Of a stretch of 64,000 nt of DNA, positions 26,647 through 35,917 are shown one piece after another; the stretch's first letter is position 1, and each line of letters opens with the position of its first letter. Source of the DNA: JAFNAG01 sp963824985 (GTDB lineage Bacteria > Acidobacteriota > UBA6911); contig CAWGRQ010000052.1 in the NCBI GenBank assembly GCA_963824985.1, positions 1-64,000 of the forward strand, written 5' to 3'. Under the pieces are notes generated by a model. It saw only the letters and a program-made list of their open reading frames with translations, was not told the origin of the DNA and did no database searches. Made by a program: the position numbers and the translations under genes.

Positions 26647-27392
26647 CGTCTCGGTGGCGGCTTTCCTGATGATGGCCGCAAATTCAATTGTACTACATGG
26701 GATGTACCCGATGGCAAATATGTTCAAGTCAACCCGAATAGAGCGAATGAGTGATTTGGCACGCGTTATTCACAATGTAAGGATCGCAAAATCCTTCAGG
26801 ACACGGCAAGTCGCGGATGAACACGGATCGGATCCATGGGCCGGGCCTTTGCGGGGGCAAAAGCCCTGCCCGCGTTCTTCTGTATCCCAAACGCCTTCTG
26901 TCAGGAGAAGATTCCGGCACCGCCTGGCGTCTCATTTGGGCTTGCTAAAGACGCTCATGGATAATTCTGGATCGGGTGGGGAAGGAGGCAGCCGGGTAGG
27001 AGGTCATATGGCAGTAGAGTCACCCCCTCGCCTGCCATGCAGCCTGCGCATACCCGACTGCCCGGAATTTATATCGGCGGATTTTCAATCATACATGAGG
27101 AAAGACCTGTGACAGGCCGACATCCATATGAAACTGCACATAACCGCCAAATCACGATGCCCGCTTTGTTCTAACTGCTCCAATCCACGAGGGTTGCCAC
27201 CGCGTGCACAGATTGGACCGGTCATGTGGAAATTAACCTGCCAACCCGCCGATTTTTCAATGATTTAGAGGTGCGGCCACGATTGGCCGGTTAATTTTGA
27301 CAATGCGCCCAACCGGACCTGAAGGCCGGCGAAAATTCCGGCGGCAATGGTGATGTTCGTGCCGATAAGAACCGCCGGAGAGACGACCGAAA
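26647..27392. other. Gene-poor gap of about 750 bases
   Basis: It contains a degenerate copy of the GGATCGGATCC palindrome (about 26816-26889), with an insert in the centre, but no gene I can support. The minus-strand reading near 27380-27265 has a short hydrophobic stretch (NITIAAGIFAGLQVRLGALS) and may be a gene remnant. Confidence 0.35.
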
Positions 27393-28073
27393 ATGCTGCC
27401 CTGCCCGTTCTGTGGAAGTGATGATCTGATCTTCTGGAAAAACGCTTCCGGAAACCGGCACCACTATATGGTTGCGTGTGAACGCTGCAATACCAGCGGT
27501 CCCCCAATGCCTCGTGGAGAAGAAGCCGTCGAGGCCTGGAACCATAGAACCGCTTTCGAAGCTCGCGGCACCGCGTCCGACAAGGGGTTGGACGGCATAA
27601 GCAGCCTGAATCCGGGTTCCAGGCAGAACGACACGATCCGGCTCGAAGCGCGGCACAGATCCTTTGCCGAAATGGAACGGGAGAAACTGACGCCTCCACT
27701 GCGCTTCGACGGCATCTATCAATCCGACAAAATCGTTGGTACCGTTGATGGCCGCACATACTGGAAGTATCTCAGGTTTTACAGGAACGGCACGGTCCTG
27801 GGATGTTGCATGGCAGCCGGGCCGGATGCCTGCGTTTATTTGCTGAGCCGCAGGAACGAGTCGGGCGACCTCTTTCGTGGACGGTATAAGATTCTGGGCG
27901 GCACCATCCGGTTCTCGACTGTCAATTCATTCGGGACTCTCAATTACCGGGGCGTGATTCGCGATCCGTGGCTCGAATTGGAATACGAAAGCCAGACGAC
28001 AGGCGCCCGGGGGATCATTGATTTTCATTTCATCTGCCTGCCAAAACAGTCTTCCTGGCGCGAAACCCGGTGA
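27393..28073 (+). CDS. Lar-like zinc-ribbon protein with an unknown beta-rich C-terminal domain
   Basis: Residues 1-51 have the layout of phage restriction-alleviation (Lar) proteins: LPCPFCGSDDLIFW, then VACERCNTSGPPMPRGEEAV and AWNHR. The four cysteines form a zinc ribbon. Residues about 100-218 form a separate beta-rich domain (YLRFYRNGTVLGCCMAAG; RGRYKILGGTIRF) that I do not recognise; similar YLRFY-NGTV proteins are common as small hypotheticals. At 226 residues it is about three times the size of phage Lar. It is not in a phage context here. Whether it affects restriction is unknown. Confidence 0.7.
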   Translation: MLPCPFCGSDDLIFWKNASGNRHHYMVACERCNTSGPPMPRGEEAVEAWNHRTAFEARGTASDKGLDGISSLNPGSRQNDTIRLEARHRSFAEMEREKLTPPLRFDGIYQSDKIVGTVDGRTYWKYLRFYRNGTVLGCCMAAGPDACVYLLSRRNESGDLFRGRYKILGGTIRFSTVNSFGTLNYRGVIRDPWLELEYESQTTGARGIIDFHFICLPKQSSWRETR

Positions 28074-28187
28074 CCCGCTGCTCAAGCCGGCATAATTCAC
28101 GAACATCTTTCGGGGACGAGGGAATAGAATAACCGACGCTGGGCATCGCCCACAACAGAGAGTTTTGGGGACATGGAGGAAACGGCA

Positions 28188-29420
28188 ATGAGCAAGCCCT
28201 GGCAAACCGACATGTGGTTTACGAGCCCTTGGAATTTCGATGCAGAGGTTCGTGCCCGGATCGCTTTCGATCCGAATCCGAGCCTCCACGATGTGACGCT
28301 GCGCGACGGAGAACAGCAGGCCGGGATCGTTTTCACCATGGACGATAAGATCCGGATTGCCGAAGCGCTTGCCGAGGCCGGCGTCCACCGGCTCGAAGCC
28401 GGCATGCCGGTCGTATCCCGATCGGACGAGCAGGCCATCCGCGAGATTGTGAAGCGACTCGAAACGTCGAAAACCCAGGTATTCAGCTTCGCGCGGTGCA
28501 TGGTGGAGGATGTCAAGCGTTCCCTCGACACCGGGGTCAAGGGCATCGTCATGGAAGTGCCGAGCTCCACCCACATCATCGAACGCGCCTACCGCTGGGA
28601 ACCCGCCAAAGCGATCGCGACCTCGATCGAAGCCACCAGCTTCGCCAGGGAAAACGGACTCTACGTGGTTTTCTTCCCGATCGATTTTTCGCGCGCCCCG
28701 CTCGACTGGGTGCTTCCCATGCTCAAGCGGGTGGCCAGCGAGGGGCACATGGATGCGCTTACGATTGTAGACACCTTCGGCGGCCTGGCACCGCACACGG
28801 TTCCTTATCTGGTGCAGCGGATGCGCAAGGTGTTTCCGGACACCCCTTTTGAGGTTCACTTCCATGATGATTTCGGCATGGGCGTGGCCAACACGCTCCT
28901 GGCCATGGCTTCGGGTTGCCAGGTGGCCCACACTTCCGTCACCGGGATCGGCGAGCGCGCGGGCAACTGCGCCTATGAGGAACTCGCACTTGCGATGAAG
29001 ACCATGTATGACGTGGACATGGGCTTGAAAACCGAAAATTTCGTCGCAGTGTCGCGACTGGTTCAACAGCTCGCCGGGGTCCGCCTGCCGGCCAATCGAT
29101 GTGTGGTCGGCGAAAACCTATTCGACATCGAAAGCGGCATCATCGTGAGCTGGCTGCGCAATTGCGGCGTGGAGTTTCCCACGGAGCTGGTGCCGTACCG
29201 GGCGGAGTTGGTCGGCAACACGCCGCCGCGGGCCGTGCTGGGAAAAGGGAGCGGCATCGACAGCATCGCGCTTTTTCTTGATCAAATGAAGATTCCGGCT
29301 ACCCAGGAGCAGATGATTGCGTTGCTCGTCCAGGTCAAGGATCGATCTCTTCGGGAGAAGCGGCTGCTTACCCTTGAGGAGTTCGGGGAGATGGCGCAGT
29401 CGGCAGCCGCCAAACCCTGA
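28188..29420 (+). CDS. HMGL-like (DRE-TIM) acyltransferase, isopropylmalate/homocitrate synthase type
   Basis: A 410-residue enzyme. The ATG at 28188 is preferred to 28173 because GGAGGA overlaps the latter and lies 7 bases upstream of the former. The catalytic DRE-TIM motif is VTLRDGEQQAG (Arg39-Asp40), and the metal-binding HxH block is FEVHFHDDFGMGVANTL. GIGERAGNCAYEELALAM is the conserved loop of isopropylmalate and homocitrate synthases. The C-terminal LeuA regulatory domain is absent. It likely condenses acetyl-CoA or cleaves a hydroxy acid; the substrate cannot be assigned. It appears monocistronic, away from leu or lys genes. Confidence 0.85.
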   Translation: MSKPWQTDMWFTSPWNFDAEVRARIAFDPNPSLHDVTLRDGEQQAGIVFTMDDKIRIAEALAEAGVHRLEAGMPVVSRSDEQAIREIVKRLETSKTQVFSFARCMVEDVKRSLDTGVKGIVMEVPSSTHIIERAYRWEPAKAIATSIEATSFARENGLYVVFFPIDFSRAPLDWVLPMLKRVASEGHMDALTIVDTFGGLAPHTVPYLVQRMRKVFPDTPFEVHFHDDFGMGVANTLLAMASGCQVAHTSVTGIGERAGNCAYEELALAMKTMYDVDMGLKTENFVAVSRLVQQLAGVRLPANRCVVGENLFDIESGIIVSWLRNCGVEFPTELVPYRAELVGNTPPRAVLGKGSGIDSIALFLDQMKIPATQEQMIALLVQVKDRSLREKRLLTLEEFGEMAQSAAAKP

Positions 29421-29451
29421 CCCGGTGCGCGCCGGGGAAGGGGATCGCCGG

Positions 29452-30609
29452 TCAGACTTGCCGCAGGGCTTCCGCCGCGGAACGGCTTGCGGCCCGCCAG
29501 GCGGGCACTCCCGCCGCGACAACCCCGACCAGCAGGCCCATTGCCGCGCAGATAGCCAGCGTCCCGGGGGTCACGACAAACCTCTGGATCATGCCGATGG
29601 TGACCGTGGCCATTTTCAGGTTGGCATAGACGAACCAGGCAGCAAAGGCGCCGGCAAGGGCTCCGCCCAGCGACAGCGTGATCGACTCCCCCAGCAGCAG
29701 CGCCAGAACCTGGGAACGGCGGAACCCAAGCGCCTTCAGAATGCCGATTTCGCGCACCCGCTCGCGGATCGACATCGCCATCGTGTTGGCAGCCAGCAGG
29801 ATGATCGTAAAGATCACCACCGAACTGATGCCTACCACCAGAAGTTGGACATTTCCGATTACCGCGATATGCCCCAGAACAAATGCCTGCTCGCTCTCGG
29901 TGATCGTCGGCGCCGTCGTATCACGAAAGCCGCTATCCACTGACGCCGCAATCCGCGGCACGACATCTGCCGATCTGGCCCGAATGATGTAGATGCCCGC
30001 AGAATCGACCCAGGGCCCAATGGAGTTCTTTGTTCCTTCATTGAAGTAATCCCAATGGAAATAGAATACGCTTCCATCATCGCCGCCGCCGCTGTAGATG
30101 CCCCGAATCGTGAGTTCCGGGTCAAACTCGAACCGTGCCCCCCGCAGCGTGAGGCGGTCTCCGACCTTCCAGCCGTATTTTTCCGCGAGCTTGGCGCCCG
30201 CGATGGCTCCCGTCCGGTCCTGCAGAAACGCCTCCCGCTGCTCAATGGGGAGAACCAGATCTTTGTAGACGTCGAAAAATCTGTCGACATCGACCGCAAA
30301 CTGGGCGAAAAAATTCTTGGGATCTTTATAAACGCCGCCGAACCAGATGGACCCGATCACCGCATCAACACCATCGATGTTCGCAATCTTCTGCCGGTAG
30401 GCCTTCGGAAGAAAATTGGACATGGAGACGCGGTGCCGGCAGATGAGTCTCAATGCGGAAGCGGGGGTTTGCGGCGGGTCCTCGAGCTCGGAGAGCACCG
30501 TGAGCAGCGTGGCAACAAGGAAAATGGACACCGCGATGCTCGTCAGTGTGAGCAGGCTGCGGCGCTTGTTGCGGAGCAGATTGGTGAACAGAAAGCGCAG
30601 GTATTTCAT
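29452..30609 (-). CDS. ABC transporter permease, MacB/FtsX type
   Basis: A 385-residue permease from the ATG at 30609 (MKYLRFLFTNLLRNKRRSLL). One N-terminal membrane helix is followed by a periplasmic MacB-like domain (residues about 45-250) and three C-terminal helices. The FtsX signature is SIRERVREIGILKALGFRRS. The C-terminal PAWRAASRSAAEALRQV is typical. No ATPase gene adjoins it, so its partner must be elsewhere. Such permeases drive lipoprotein or peptide export; substrate unknown. Confidence 0.88.
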   Translation of the reverse strand: MKYLRFLFTNLLRNKRRSLLTLTSIAVSIFLVATLLTVLSELEDPPQTPASALRLICRHRVSMSNFLPKAYRQKIANIDGVDAVIGSIWFGGVYKDPKNFFAQFAVDVDRFFDVYKDLVLPIEQREAFLQDRTGAIAGAKLAEKYGWKVGDRLTLRGARFEFDPELTIRGIYSGGGDDGSVFYFHWDYFNEGTKNSIGPWVDSAGIYIIRARSADVVPRIAASVDSGFRDTTAPTITESEQAFVLGHIAVIGNVQLLVVGISSVVIFTIILLAANTMAMSIRERVREIGILKALGFRRSQVLALLLGESITLSLGGALAGAFAAWFVYANLKMATVTIGMIQRFVVTPGTLAICAAMGLLVGVVAAGVPAWRAASRSAAEALRQV

Positions 30610-30764
30610 CGTCAGAGATTCCGGTATTCCCGCATCTTGTGGATGATACACAATCCGCACGGATTGGTGATGATATTTGTCATGAAATCGGCAATCCTCT
30701 GAATGGTGTATGATGGCATGGAATTGAGATCCTGCGCCCGGCATCGGCGCCAATTGATGGGAGC

Positions 30765-31991
30765 ATGGTTGTGGCTATGCGCATGAATGGAAAGGCATTA
30801 TGGGGCGTGCCGTTCACCGTGATCCTTTTAGGGGCCGTAGTCGCCGCGGCCATCCCCCGGCACGCCGCACAGGCGGTAGCGCCGTCGGATGCCGGCGCGC
30901 CGCTGGCGATCACACACGGACCCTATCTGCAATTGCCATCGGCGGATTCCATGACCGTCGTCTGGCATACCAACCGGAAATGCGTGTCCCGGGTCGAATA
31001 TGGCCTCGACGAAACAGCCGGAATGACTGCCGTCAGCAGCCGCAACGGACTGATCGACAACGACCGAACCAGCCACATCATCATGCTGACCGGCCTGAAA
31101 CCGGGAACGACCTACAAGTATCGCGTCGTCTCAAAAGAGTTCATCGGTTACGAGAAGCAGCACATCGTGAAGTTCGGGGAATCCATAACCAGCCCCTGGT
31201 ATCAGTTCACTACCCTCAACCCGGCCCGGAAGGAGTTTTCCTTCAGCGTCGTGTCCGATATTCACGAGCGCGTCAAAGACCTCGAGACAATGCTAGATCA
31301 GAAATATTCTCAGGGGGTCGATTTCGTCGTCTACAACGGGGATATGCTCAACGATTTCATGCAGGTGGAACAGGTGTTTGCGGGATTCCTGGATGCCAGC
31401 GTGCGGATCTTCGCAAAAGAACGCCCTTTCCTTTTCATCCGCGGCAACCATGAAGTCAGGGGCCGGTACGCCCGCAGCCTTCCCGACTATTTCCCTTCCC
31501 GGAACGGGCAGGCCTACTTTGCCTTCAACCACGCAGGCGTGCACTTCCTGGTCCTGGACTCCGGGGAAGACAAAGAGGACACCCATGAGTATTACAACGG
31601 ACTGGTGGATTTTCATAATTATCGCAAGGAGCAGGCGGCCTGGCTGAAGAAGGAACTGGAGAGTGAGGCCTGCCGCAATGCGAGATTCCGGATCGTTTTC
31701 TCCCACATCCCTCCCAGGGGCGGCGCCGGCTTTGCCATCCAGGAGGTGAGGCAGAACTTTGAACCTCTGCTTAACCAGGCCGGAATCGATCTTTGGCTCT
31801 CGGGTCATACCCACCGATTCCTCCGCGTCGATCCGGCCGAAGATCAGAACCAGTACACTTTGATCATCGGCGCAACCGACACGATTACGCGCGTCGATGT
31901 TTCGCCGGATCGACTCCGGGTAGGGGCAGTCAGGCAGAATGGGGAGGAGGTGCTGCCGCCGTTGCTACTGGAGCGCCGGCAGCAAAAGTAG
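30765..31991 (+). CDS. Secreted purple-acid-phosphatase-like metallophosphoesterase
   Basis: A 408-residue protein with a signal peptide. Residues about 45-155 form an Ig/fibronectin-like domain (PYLQLPSADSMTVVWHTN; HIIMLTGLKPGTTYKYRV), the usual N-domain of purple acid phosphatases. The catalytic domain shows the dinuclear metal motifs in order: VVSDIHE, VYNGDML, IRGNHE, FSHIPP and SGHTHRF. It should hydrolyse phosphate esters outside the cytoplasm. Start 30765 is uncertain; an ATG at 30777 is equally possible. It lies divergent to the FtsX permease. Confidence 0.9.
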   Translation: MVVAMRMNGKALWGVPFTVILLGAVVAAAIPRHAAQAVAPSDAGAPLAITHGPYLQLPSADSMTVVWHTNRKCVSRVEYGLDETAGMTAVSSRNGLIDNDRTSHIIMLTGLKPGTTYKYRVVSKEFIGYEKQHIVKFGESITSPWYQFTTLNPARKEFSFSVVSDIHERVKDLETMLDQKYSQGVDFVVYNGDMLNDFMQVEQVFAGFLDASVRIFAKERPFLFIRGNHEVRGRYARSLPDYFPSRNGQAYFAFNHAGVHFLVLDSGEDKEDTHEYYNGLVDFHNYRKEQAAWLKKELESEACRNARFRIVFSHIPPRGGAGFAIQEVRQNFEPLLNQAGIDLWLSGHTHRFLRVDPAEDQNQYTLIIGATDTITRVDVSPDRLRVGAVRQNGEEVLPPLLLERRQQK

Positions 31992-32076
31992 GGGCTCCCG
32001 GCATATCATTTTCCCGCAATAAAGCGGGCAACAGCCCCGTTCCCCTGCGCTCAGATCCGATCGGCGTGGCCCCAAC

Positions 32077-34380
32077 CTACCGGCGAGGCGCCGACAAGCC
32101 GCCGACCGTCTTAGTTTCGAATGCCCGCCACGGCGGCGGATTCATCCCCAGCAGGTGGCGCACGAAAAAGTCAAAACGCTTGTGCTCGCCATACGGCCCC
32201 GTCTCCCCGGAGCGTCCTGCGCCATGTTCGCCGCCGGGGACCACCAGCAGGTCGAATTCCCTGTTGTGCTTGATCAGCTGGTTCACGACCTGCATCGTCG
32301 AGGACGGATCCACGTTGGTGTCAAGCTCGCCGACCACGAGCAAAACCTTGCCCTGGAGCCGGTAGGCATTGTCGACGTTGGACGATGCCGAGTAGTGCGG
32401 ACCGATGGGCCAGCCCATCCACTGCTCGTTCCACCAGATTTTGTCCATGCGGTTGTCGTGACAGCCGGCGTATGACACTGCCACCTTGTAGAATTCGGGG
32501 TGAAAGAGCAACCCTCCCAATGCGTTCTGTCCGCCCGCAGATCCGCCATATATGCCAACCCGCGTGATGTCATAGTAGGGATACCTGGCTGCGACCGCCT
32601 GGTGCCAGAGAATGCGATCGAGGAATCCGGCATCGCCGATATTTTTCCAGGCCACATCATGAAATGCTTTCGATCGGTTCGACGTGCCCATGCCGTCGAT
32701 CTGGACGACGATGAAGCCGAGCTCGGCCTGCGCCTGCATTGGGTTGAAGGCCTGAAACGACTTCGGAACGAACGAAGAGTGCGGCCCGGCGTAAATGCTC
32801 TCGATGACGGGGTACTTCCCGGACGGATTGAAGTTCGTCGGCCGGAAAATAACGCCCCAGATGTCGGTCTTGCCGTCACGGCCGATCGCGGTGAACGATT
32901 CCGGCGCCCTCCAACCCGCTTTGGCAAGCTCGCTGAGATCTCCGCGTTCCAGTTCCAGAATCCGTTTGCCGTCAGACGCCTGCCGGAGCTCCATGACGGG
33001 CGCCAGATCCACGCGCGAGTATGTGTCGACGTAGTATTTCATATCGGGAGCGAAACTCACGAGATGATTGGAGTCCGCTTCGGTCAGGGCCGTAAACCCC
33101 GTGCCGTCGAAATTGATCCGGTAGTAGTGCACGAAATAGGGGTCTTTCCCCGGATACATCCCGCTGGCACTGAACCAGATCTGGCGTGACTCTTCGCTGG
33201 TTTTGACGACGCTGCGAACCACCCAGTTGCCCTTCGTAATCTGGGCGGCGCTGCCGGAAATGCCATTGTAAAGATAGAGATGGTTCCAACCATCGCGCTC
33301 CGACATCCAGATGATTTCCTTTCCATCCTGGACATCGTAGCGGTACTTCTTGCCCGAATAGGAAAAGAACGTCTTCGGCTGCTCGCTGATGACCGCTCGA
33401 GCTTTGCCGCTTGCGGCGTCAACCTCAATCACCCGATATACCTCGTGGCCGCGCTGGTTGTACTCGAACGTCACGGCCGAGCTGTCCCTTCGCCAGACGA
33501 GGGGCGACATGTCATACGCATTGGGGAACAGCGTCCGGTCGACAATGTGCTGCCGCCGGCTATCGATCTGAAAAATCGCCGGTTGCTCCACGTCGAGCAG
33601 ATCGCCCGGCTTGGCATATACAAGCGTCGAGTGCTTCGGCTGCAGCTGGTCCTCAGGCGACGATGCGACATAGTGCACCTCGCGCCGGTAGCCGGGAGTC
33701 ACGCGATAGGCCGCCAGTTTCCTGGAATCCGGGGACCACTGGATCGATCGCAGGTCATAGGAGCTGCCTTCGGAACCGTCAAAGCTGAGCATCGTAATCG
33801 AGGGCGAGCCCACTGCCCGGATGGCAACGTTGTAGTTCTGTATCAGCGCCTCCGATTTGCCGTCGGGAGAGAGCCGGCGCGCTTCCTGGCTTTGCGGCCC
33901 GCCAAAGCCTCCTCCCCTTCCCCCGCGTCCGCCGCCGGCAGGAGCCCCCTCGATTCGCCGGCAGGCATAGTCCACCAGCGTGCAGCGCCACTGAGCGCCA
34001 TCGACCGCTATCTGAATGGCTCGCTCACTGTCCGCGAAGCTGAACGCGGTGAATGGCAGCGTGAGTCCGGTATACGTATTGCGAGTCTCCCGGGACAGCG
34101 CTGCCGCCAACTTCTCATGGTCGAACGCCGGCTGTTTCTGCTGGCTGTTCGCATCGACCATTACGAATTCATTCCCGCCCCTCACGGACTTCCGGTACCA
34201 GAATCGGCTGGAGTTCTCGATCCAGCTCACAGGACCGGCGACATTGACCGCCAGAGCTTCATGCTTCTCCCGCAGACCGTTGGCACGTTGATAATCGGCA
34301 ACAGTTCCCTGGCCGAAGGAAACCGCCGATGCCGCCAGAACCACCGCTGCCAGAATCATCACAATAAGAACGCGTTTCAT
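32077..34380 (-). CDS. S9 family (DPP IV-like) prolyl peptidase
   Basis: A 767-residue secreted peptidase. The ATG at 34380 gives a signal peptide (KRVLIVMILAAVVLAASAVS). Residues about 60-480 form the DPP IV beta-propeller, including a Gly/Arg-rich loop (GGGRGGRGGGFGGP). The alpha/beta hydrolase domain has the nucleophile in VGIYGGSAGGQNA (Ser about 614), Asp in VGELDTNVD (about 687) and His in PGGEHGAG (about 719). It removes dipeptides or short peptides from N-termini. It stands alone, convergent with the phosphatase gene. Confidence 0.92.
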   Translation of the reverse strand: MKRVLIVMILAAVVLAASAVSFGQGTVADYQRANGLREKHEALAVNVAGPVSWIENSSRFWYRKSVRGGNEFVMVDANSQQKQPAFDHEKLAAALSRETRNTYTGLTLPFTAFSFADSERAIQIAVDGAQWRCTLVDYACRRIEGAPAGGGRGGRGGGFGGPQSQEARRLSPDGKSEALIQNYNVAIRAVGSPSITMLSFDGSEGSSYDLRSIQWSPDSRKLAAYRVTPGYRREVHYVASSPEDQLQPKHSTLVYAKPGDLLDVEQPAIFQIDSRRQHIVDRTLFPNAYDMSPLVWRRDSSAVTFEYNQRGHEVYRVIEVDAASGKARAVISEQPKTFFSYSGKKYRYDVQDGKEIIWMSERDGWNHLYLYNGISGSAAQITKGNWVVRSVVKTSEESRQIWFSASGMYPGKDPYFVHYYRINFDGTGFTALTEADSNHLVSFAPDMKYYVDTYSRVDLAPVMELRQASDGKRILELERGDLSELAKAGWRAPESFTAIGRDGKTDIWGVIFRPTNFNPSGKYPVIESIYAGPHSSFVPKSFQAFNPMQAQAELGFIVVQIDGMGTSNRSKAFHDVAWKNIGDAGFLDRILWHQAVAARYPYYDITRVGIYGGSAGGQNALGGLLFHPEFYKVAVSYAGCHDNRMDKIWWNEQWMGWPIGPHYSASSNVDNAYRLQGKVLLVVGELDTNVDPSSTMQVVNQLIKHNREFDLLVVPGGEHGAGRSGETGPYGEHKRFDFFVRHLLGMNPPPWRAFETKTVGGLSAPRR

Positions 34381-34511
34381 ATCTGAACTCCATGTTTTAT
34401 GCGGATCCCAAATGATCCGCGTGGTACGGAGGTGCTGTGATGGACGCCCATTGCACGGATGCCGAAAGGATCCTCGCAATCATAACGGACAAGCCTGGCG
34501 GGCGCACTCTG

Positions 34512-34538
34512 AAACTTCGAGGTTATGGCGCCTGTTCC
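34512..34538. repeat. CGAGGTTATGGCGCCTGT unit
   Basis: A solo copy of the arm also found at 18029, 35254 (inverted) and 35365. No matching inverted partner is close by. Confidence 0.65.
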
Positions 34539-34644
34539 GAAAATAACCTTTTTGAAAGCATCGCCGAGGCAGCGTGGGAGATTTCCGGTCCCTTCATACT
34601 GAACCTTATACGCATCTTCATGCTGGGAAAAACAAGAGTTTTTG

Positions 34645-34797
34645 TGCCGCGCCGTCGGCGCTCGTTCCCGAGCCATCCCATTCCCGGCCTTGCGGCCGGG
34701 CCTAGGTGCTGCCGGCCCCTCGGGCCTCGGGCATGCATGCCCATGGATCAATCGAACGCCCGCACCACCTGTGGCCAAAATCAGGAGCCATGCCGCG
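34645..34797. repeat. Dispersed repeat of 153 bases, copy 2 of 2
   Basis: Same orientation as, and near-identical to, 21925-22077. Differences are scattered single bases. Confidence 0.85.
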
Positions 34798-35016
34798 ATG
34801 GTCACGAAATCCAGGCGCGAAGCGCCGGCAGTACCTGGCCCCGCGCGTCAGCGCGGGGTAGGGAGTGGATGAGAAATGAGGCCCGCAAGGGCCGGCACCC
34901 GCCTCCAGCGAGTTTGCCTGTCGCGAGCAAGATGCGTATAAGGTTCAGGGCACGACGCCGCTTTTGCCATTCCCAACTTGGAAAGCGGCGCCATGGCGCT
35001 GCGCGCGACACCTGCT

Positions 35017-35053
35017 GTTTTCATGCGTCACCGGGTGCGCCATAGGCGCATGA
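35017..35053. repeat. REP-like palindrome, inverted copy
   Basis: TTTTCATGCGTCACCGGGTG then CGCCATAGGCGCATGA is the reverse complement of the units at 40420 and 48100. The flank on the right, GCTGCTCCGAAAATAG, also resembles the flanks of the 40420 copy, so the repeat unit is longer than the palindrome. Confidence 0.8.
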
Positions 35054-35253
35054 GAAGCTGCTCCGAAAATAGCCTTCCCCTGTTGGTACGGAATTCTGTC
35101 TTAATGGAAAGTACCGTGAACACGGAGGAACGCAGGCAGGACTTTGCGCAGCGCTTTCCCCGTCGGGCCCGCAAAGGCCCTGAACCCGGATCCAATCCGT
35201 GTTCTTCCGTGTCCTGCGATGTCTTACTTCGCGAATGGCGCGGGCTAAATTCC

Positions 35254-35393
35254 GGGGACAGGCGCCATAATCTCGAAATCTGACCTGGATTTGGTCATGC
35301 GGGAAGAAGATCCAACAGATCCGCACACCACCGCGGATGCTTCAAACAAGGGCGATTGTCTGGAGAGATTTCGAGGTTATGACGCCTGTCCCC
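35254..35393. repeat. Inverted repeat pair with GGGGACAGGCG termini
   Basis: Arm 35254-35280 (GGGGACAGGCGCCATAATCT, then CGAAATC) and arm 35365-35393 (GAGATTTCGAGGTTATGACG, then CCTGTCCCC) are reverse complements with few mismatches, about 85 bases apart. The same motif brackets the arsC end at 17972-18055. Confidence 0.8.
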
Positions 35394-35415
35394 AACGTGC
35401 CCGCCGGGAAGCGGT

Positions 35416-35438
35416 GCCCGGAAGTGGGAGTTCCGGGC
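35416..35438. terminator. Terminator-like hairpin after the cold-shock gene
   Basis: GCCCGGAA and TTCCGGGC form an 8-base stem around a 7-base loop, 15 bases past the stop of the minus-strand cold-shock gene. No T-run follows. Confidence 0.4.
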
Positions 35439-35452
35439 TTTGACGCTTAATA

Positions 35453-35656
35453 CTATAGCTTGACTACATTCTCAGCCTGAAGGCCTTTGGGGCCCTTCGT
35501 GACGCTGAATTCGACCGAGTCCCCTTCGTTCAGGGACTTGAAGCCGGAAGCCTGGATGGCGGAGTGATGGACGAAGACATCATCTCCGGATGCACGGCTG
35601 ATGAATCCATATCCTTTTTCGTTGTTGAACCACTTTACTGTACCTTGTTCTGTCAT
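35453..35656 (-). CDS. csp: Cold-shock domain protein (CspA family)
   Basis: A 67-residue OB-fold protein, complete and of normal length. RNP-1 is KGYGFIS and RNP-2 is DVFVHHSAI. It opens TEQGTVKWFNNEKGYGF and ends GLQAENVVKL. It binds single-stranded RNA or DNA and melts RNA structure during cold or growth shifts. The 260 bases upstream are AT-rich without ORFs and may hold a long 5' leader, usual for csp genes. Confidence 0.96.
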   Translation of the reverse strand: MTEQGTVKWFNNEKGYGFISRASGDDVFVHHSAIQASGFKSLNEGDSVEFSVTKGPKGLQAENVVKL

Positions 35657-35917
35657 ATTTCCTTTTCAGTTATCGATGCTATTCCTGCAGTGCAGGAGTG
35701 TTGTTGGATCGCATACATTTTTCTAATTGGCGTTGGTTCGCGGTATCCACACGAAAGACGCCAATCCCATTCAAGAGTCTGCGGTTGGCGTTGGTAACGC
35801 GGGGCAAACACCTGATCGAGCAGGTAACATTATACTACGCTTATGGGTTATCGTCACGATAAATTTATAAGATGGGTGCCGGGTCCGGACAAACGCCTGA
35901 ATCCATTGAAGTAGACT

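Larger units (their letters stand above)
34381..35452. other. Repeat-rich intergenic region of about 1.1 kb
   Basis: No gene is supported. It contains members of at least four repeat families seen elsewhere: the CGAGGTTATGGCGCC unit (34512, 35254-35393), the 153-base repeat (34645), a REP-like palindrome (35017), and a degenerate ATCCGTGTTC palindrome (35118-35213). A GC stem (34953-34995 region) resembles one at 40480-40540. Confidence 0.6.

Noticed and set aside
33280..34386. 368-codon plus-strand ORF opposite the S9 peptidase
   Set aside because: Antisense of the propeller domain; no motif or ribosome binding site.
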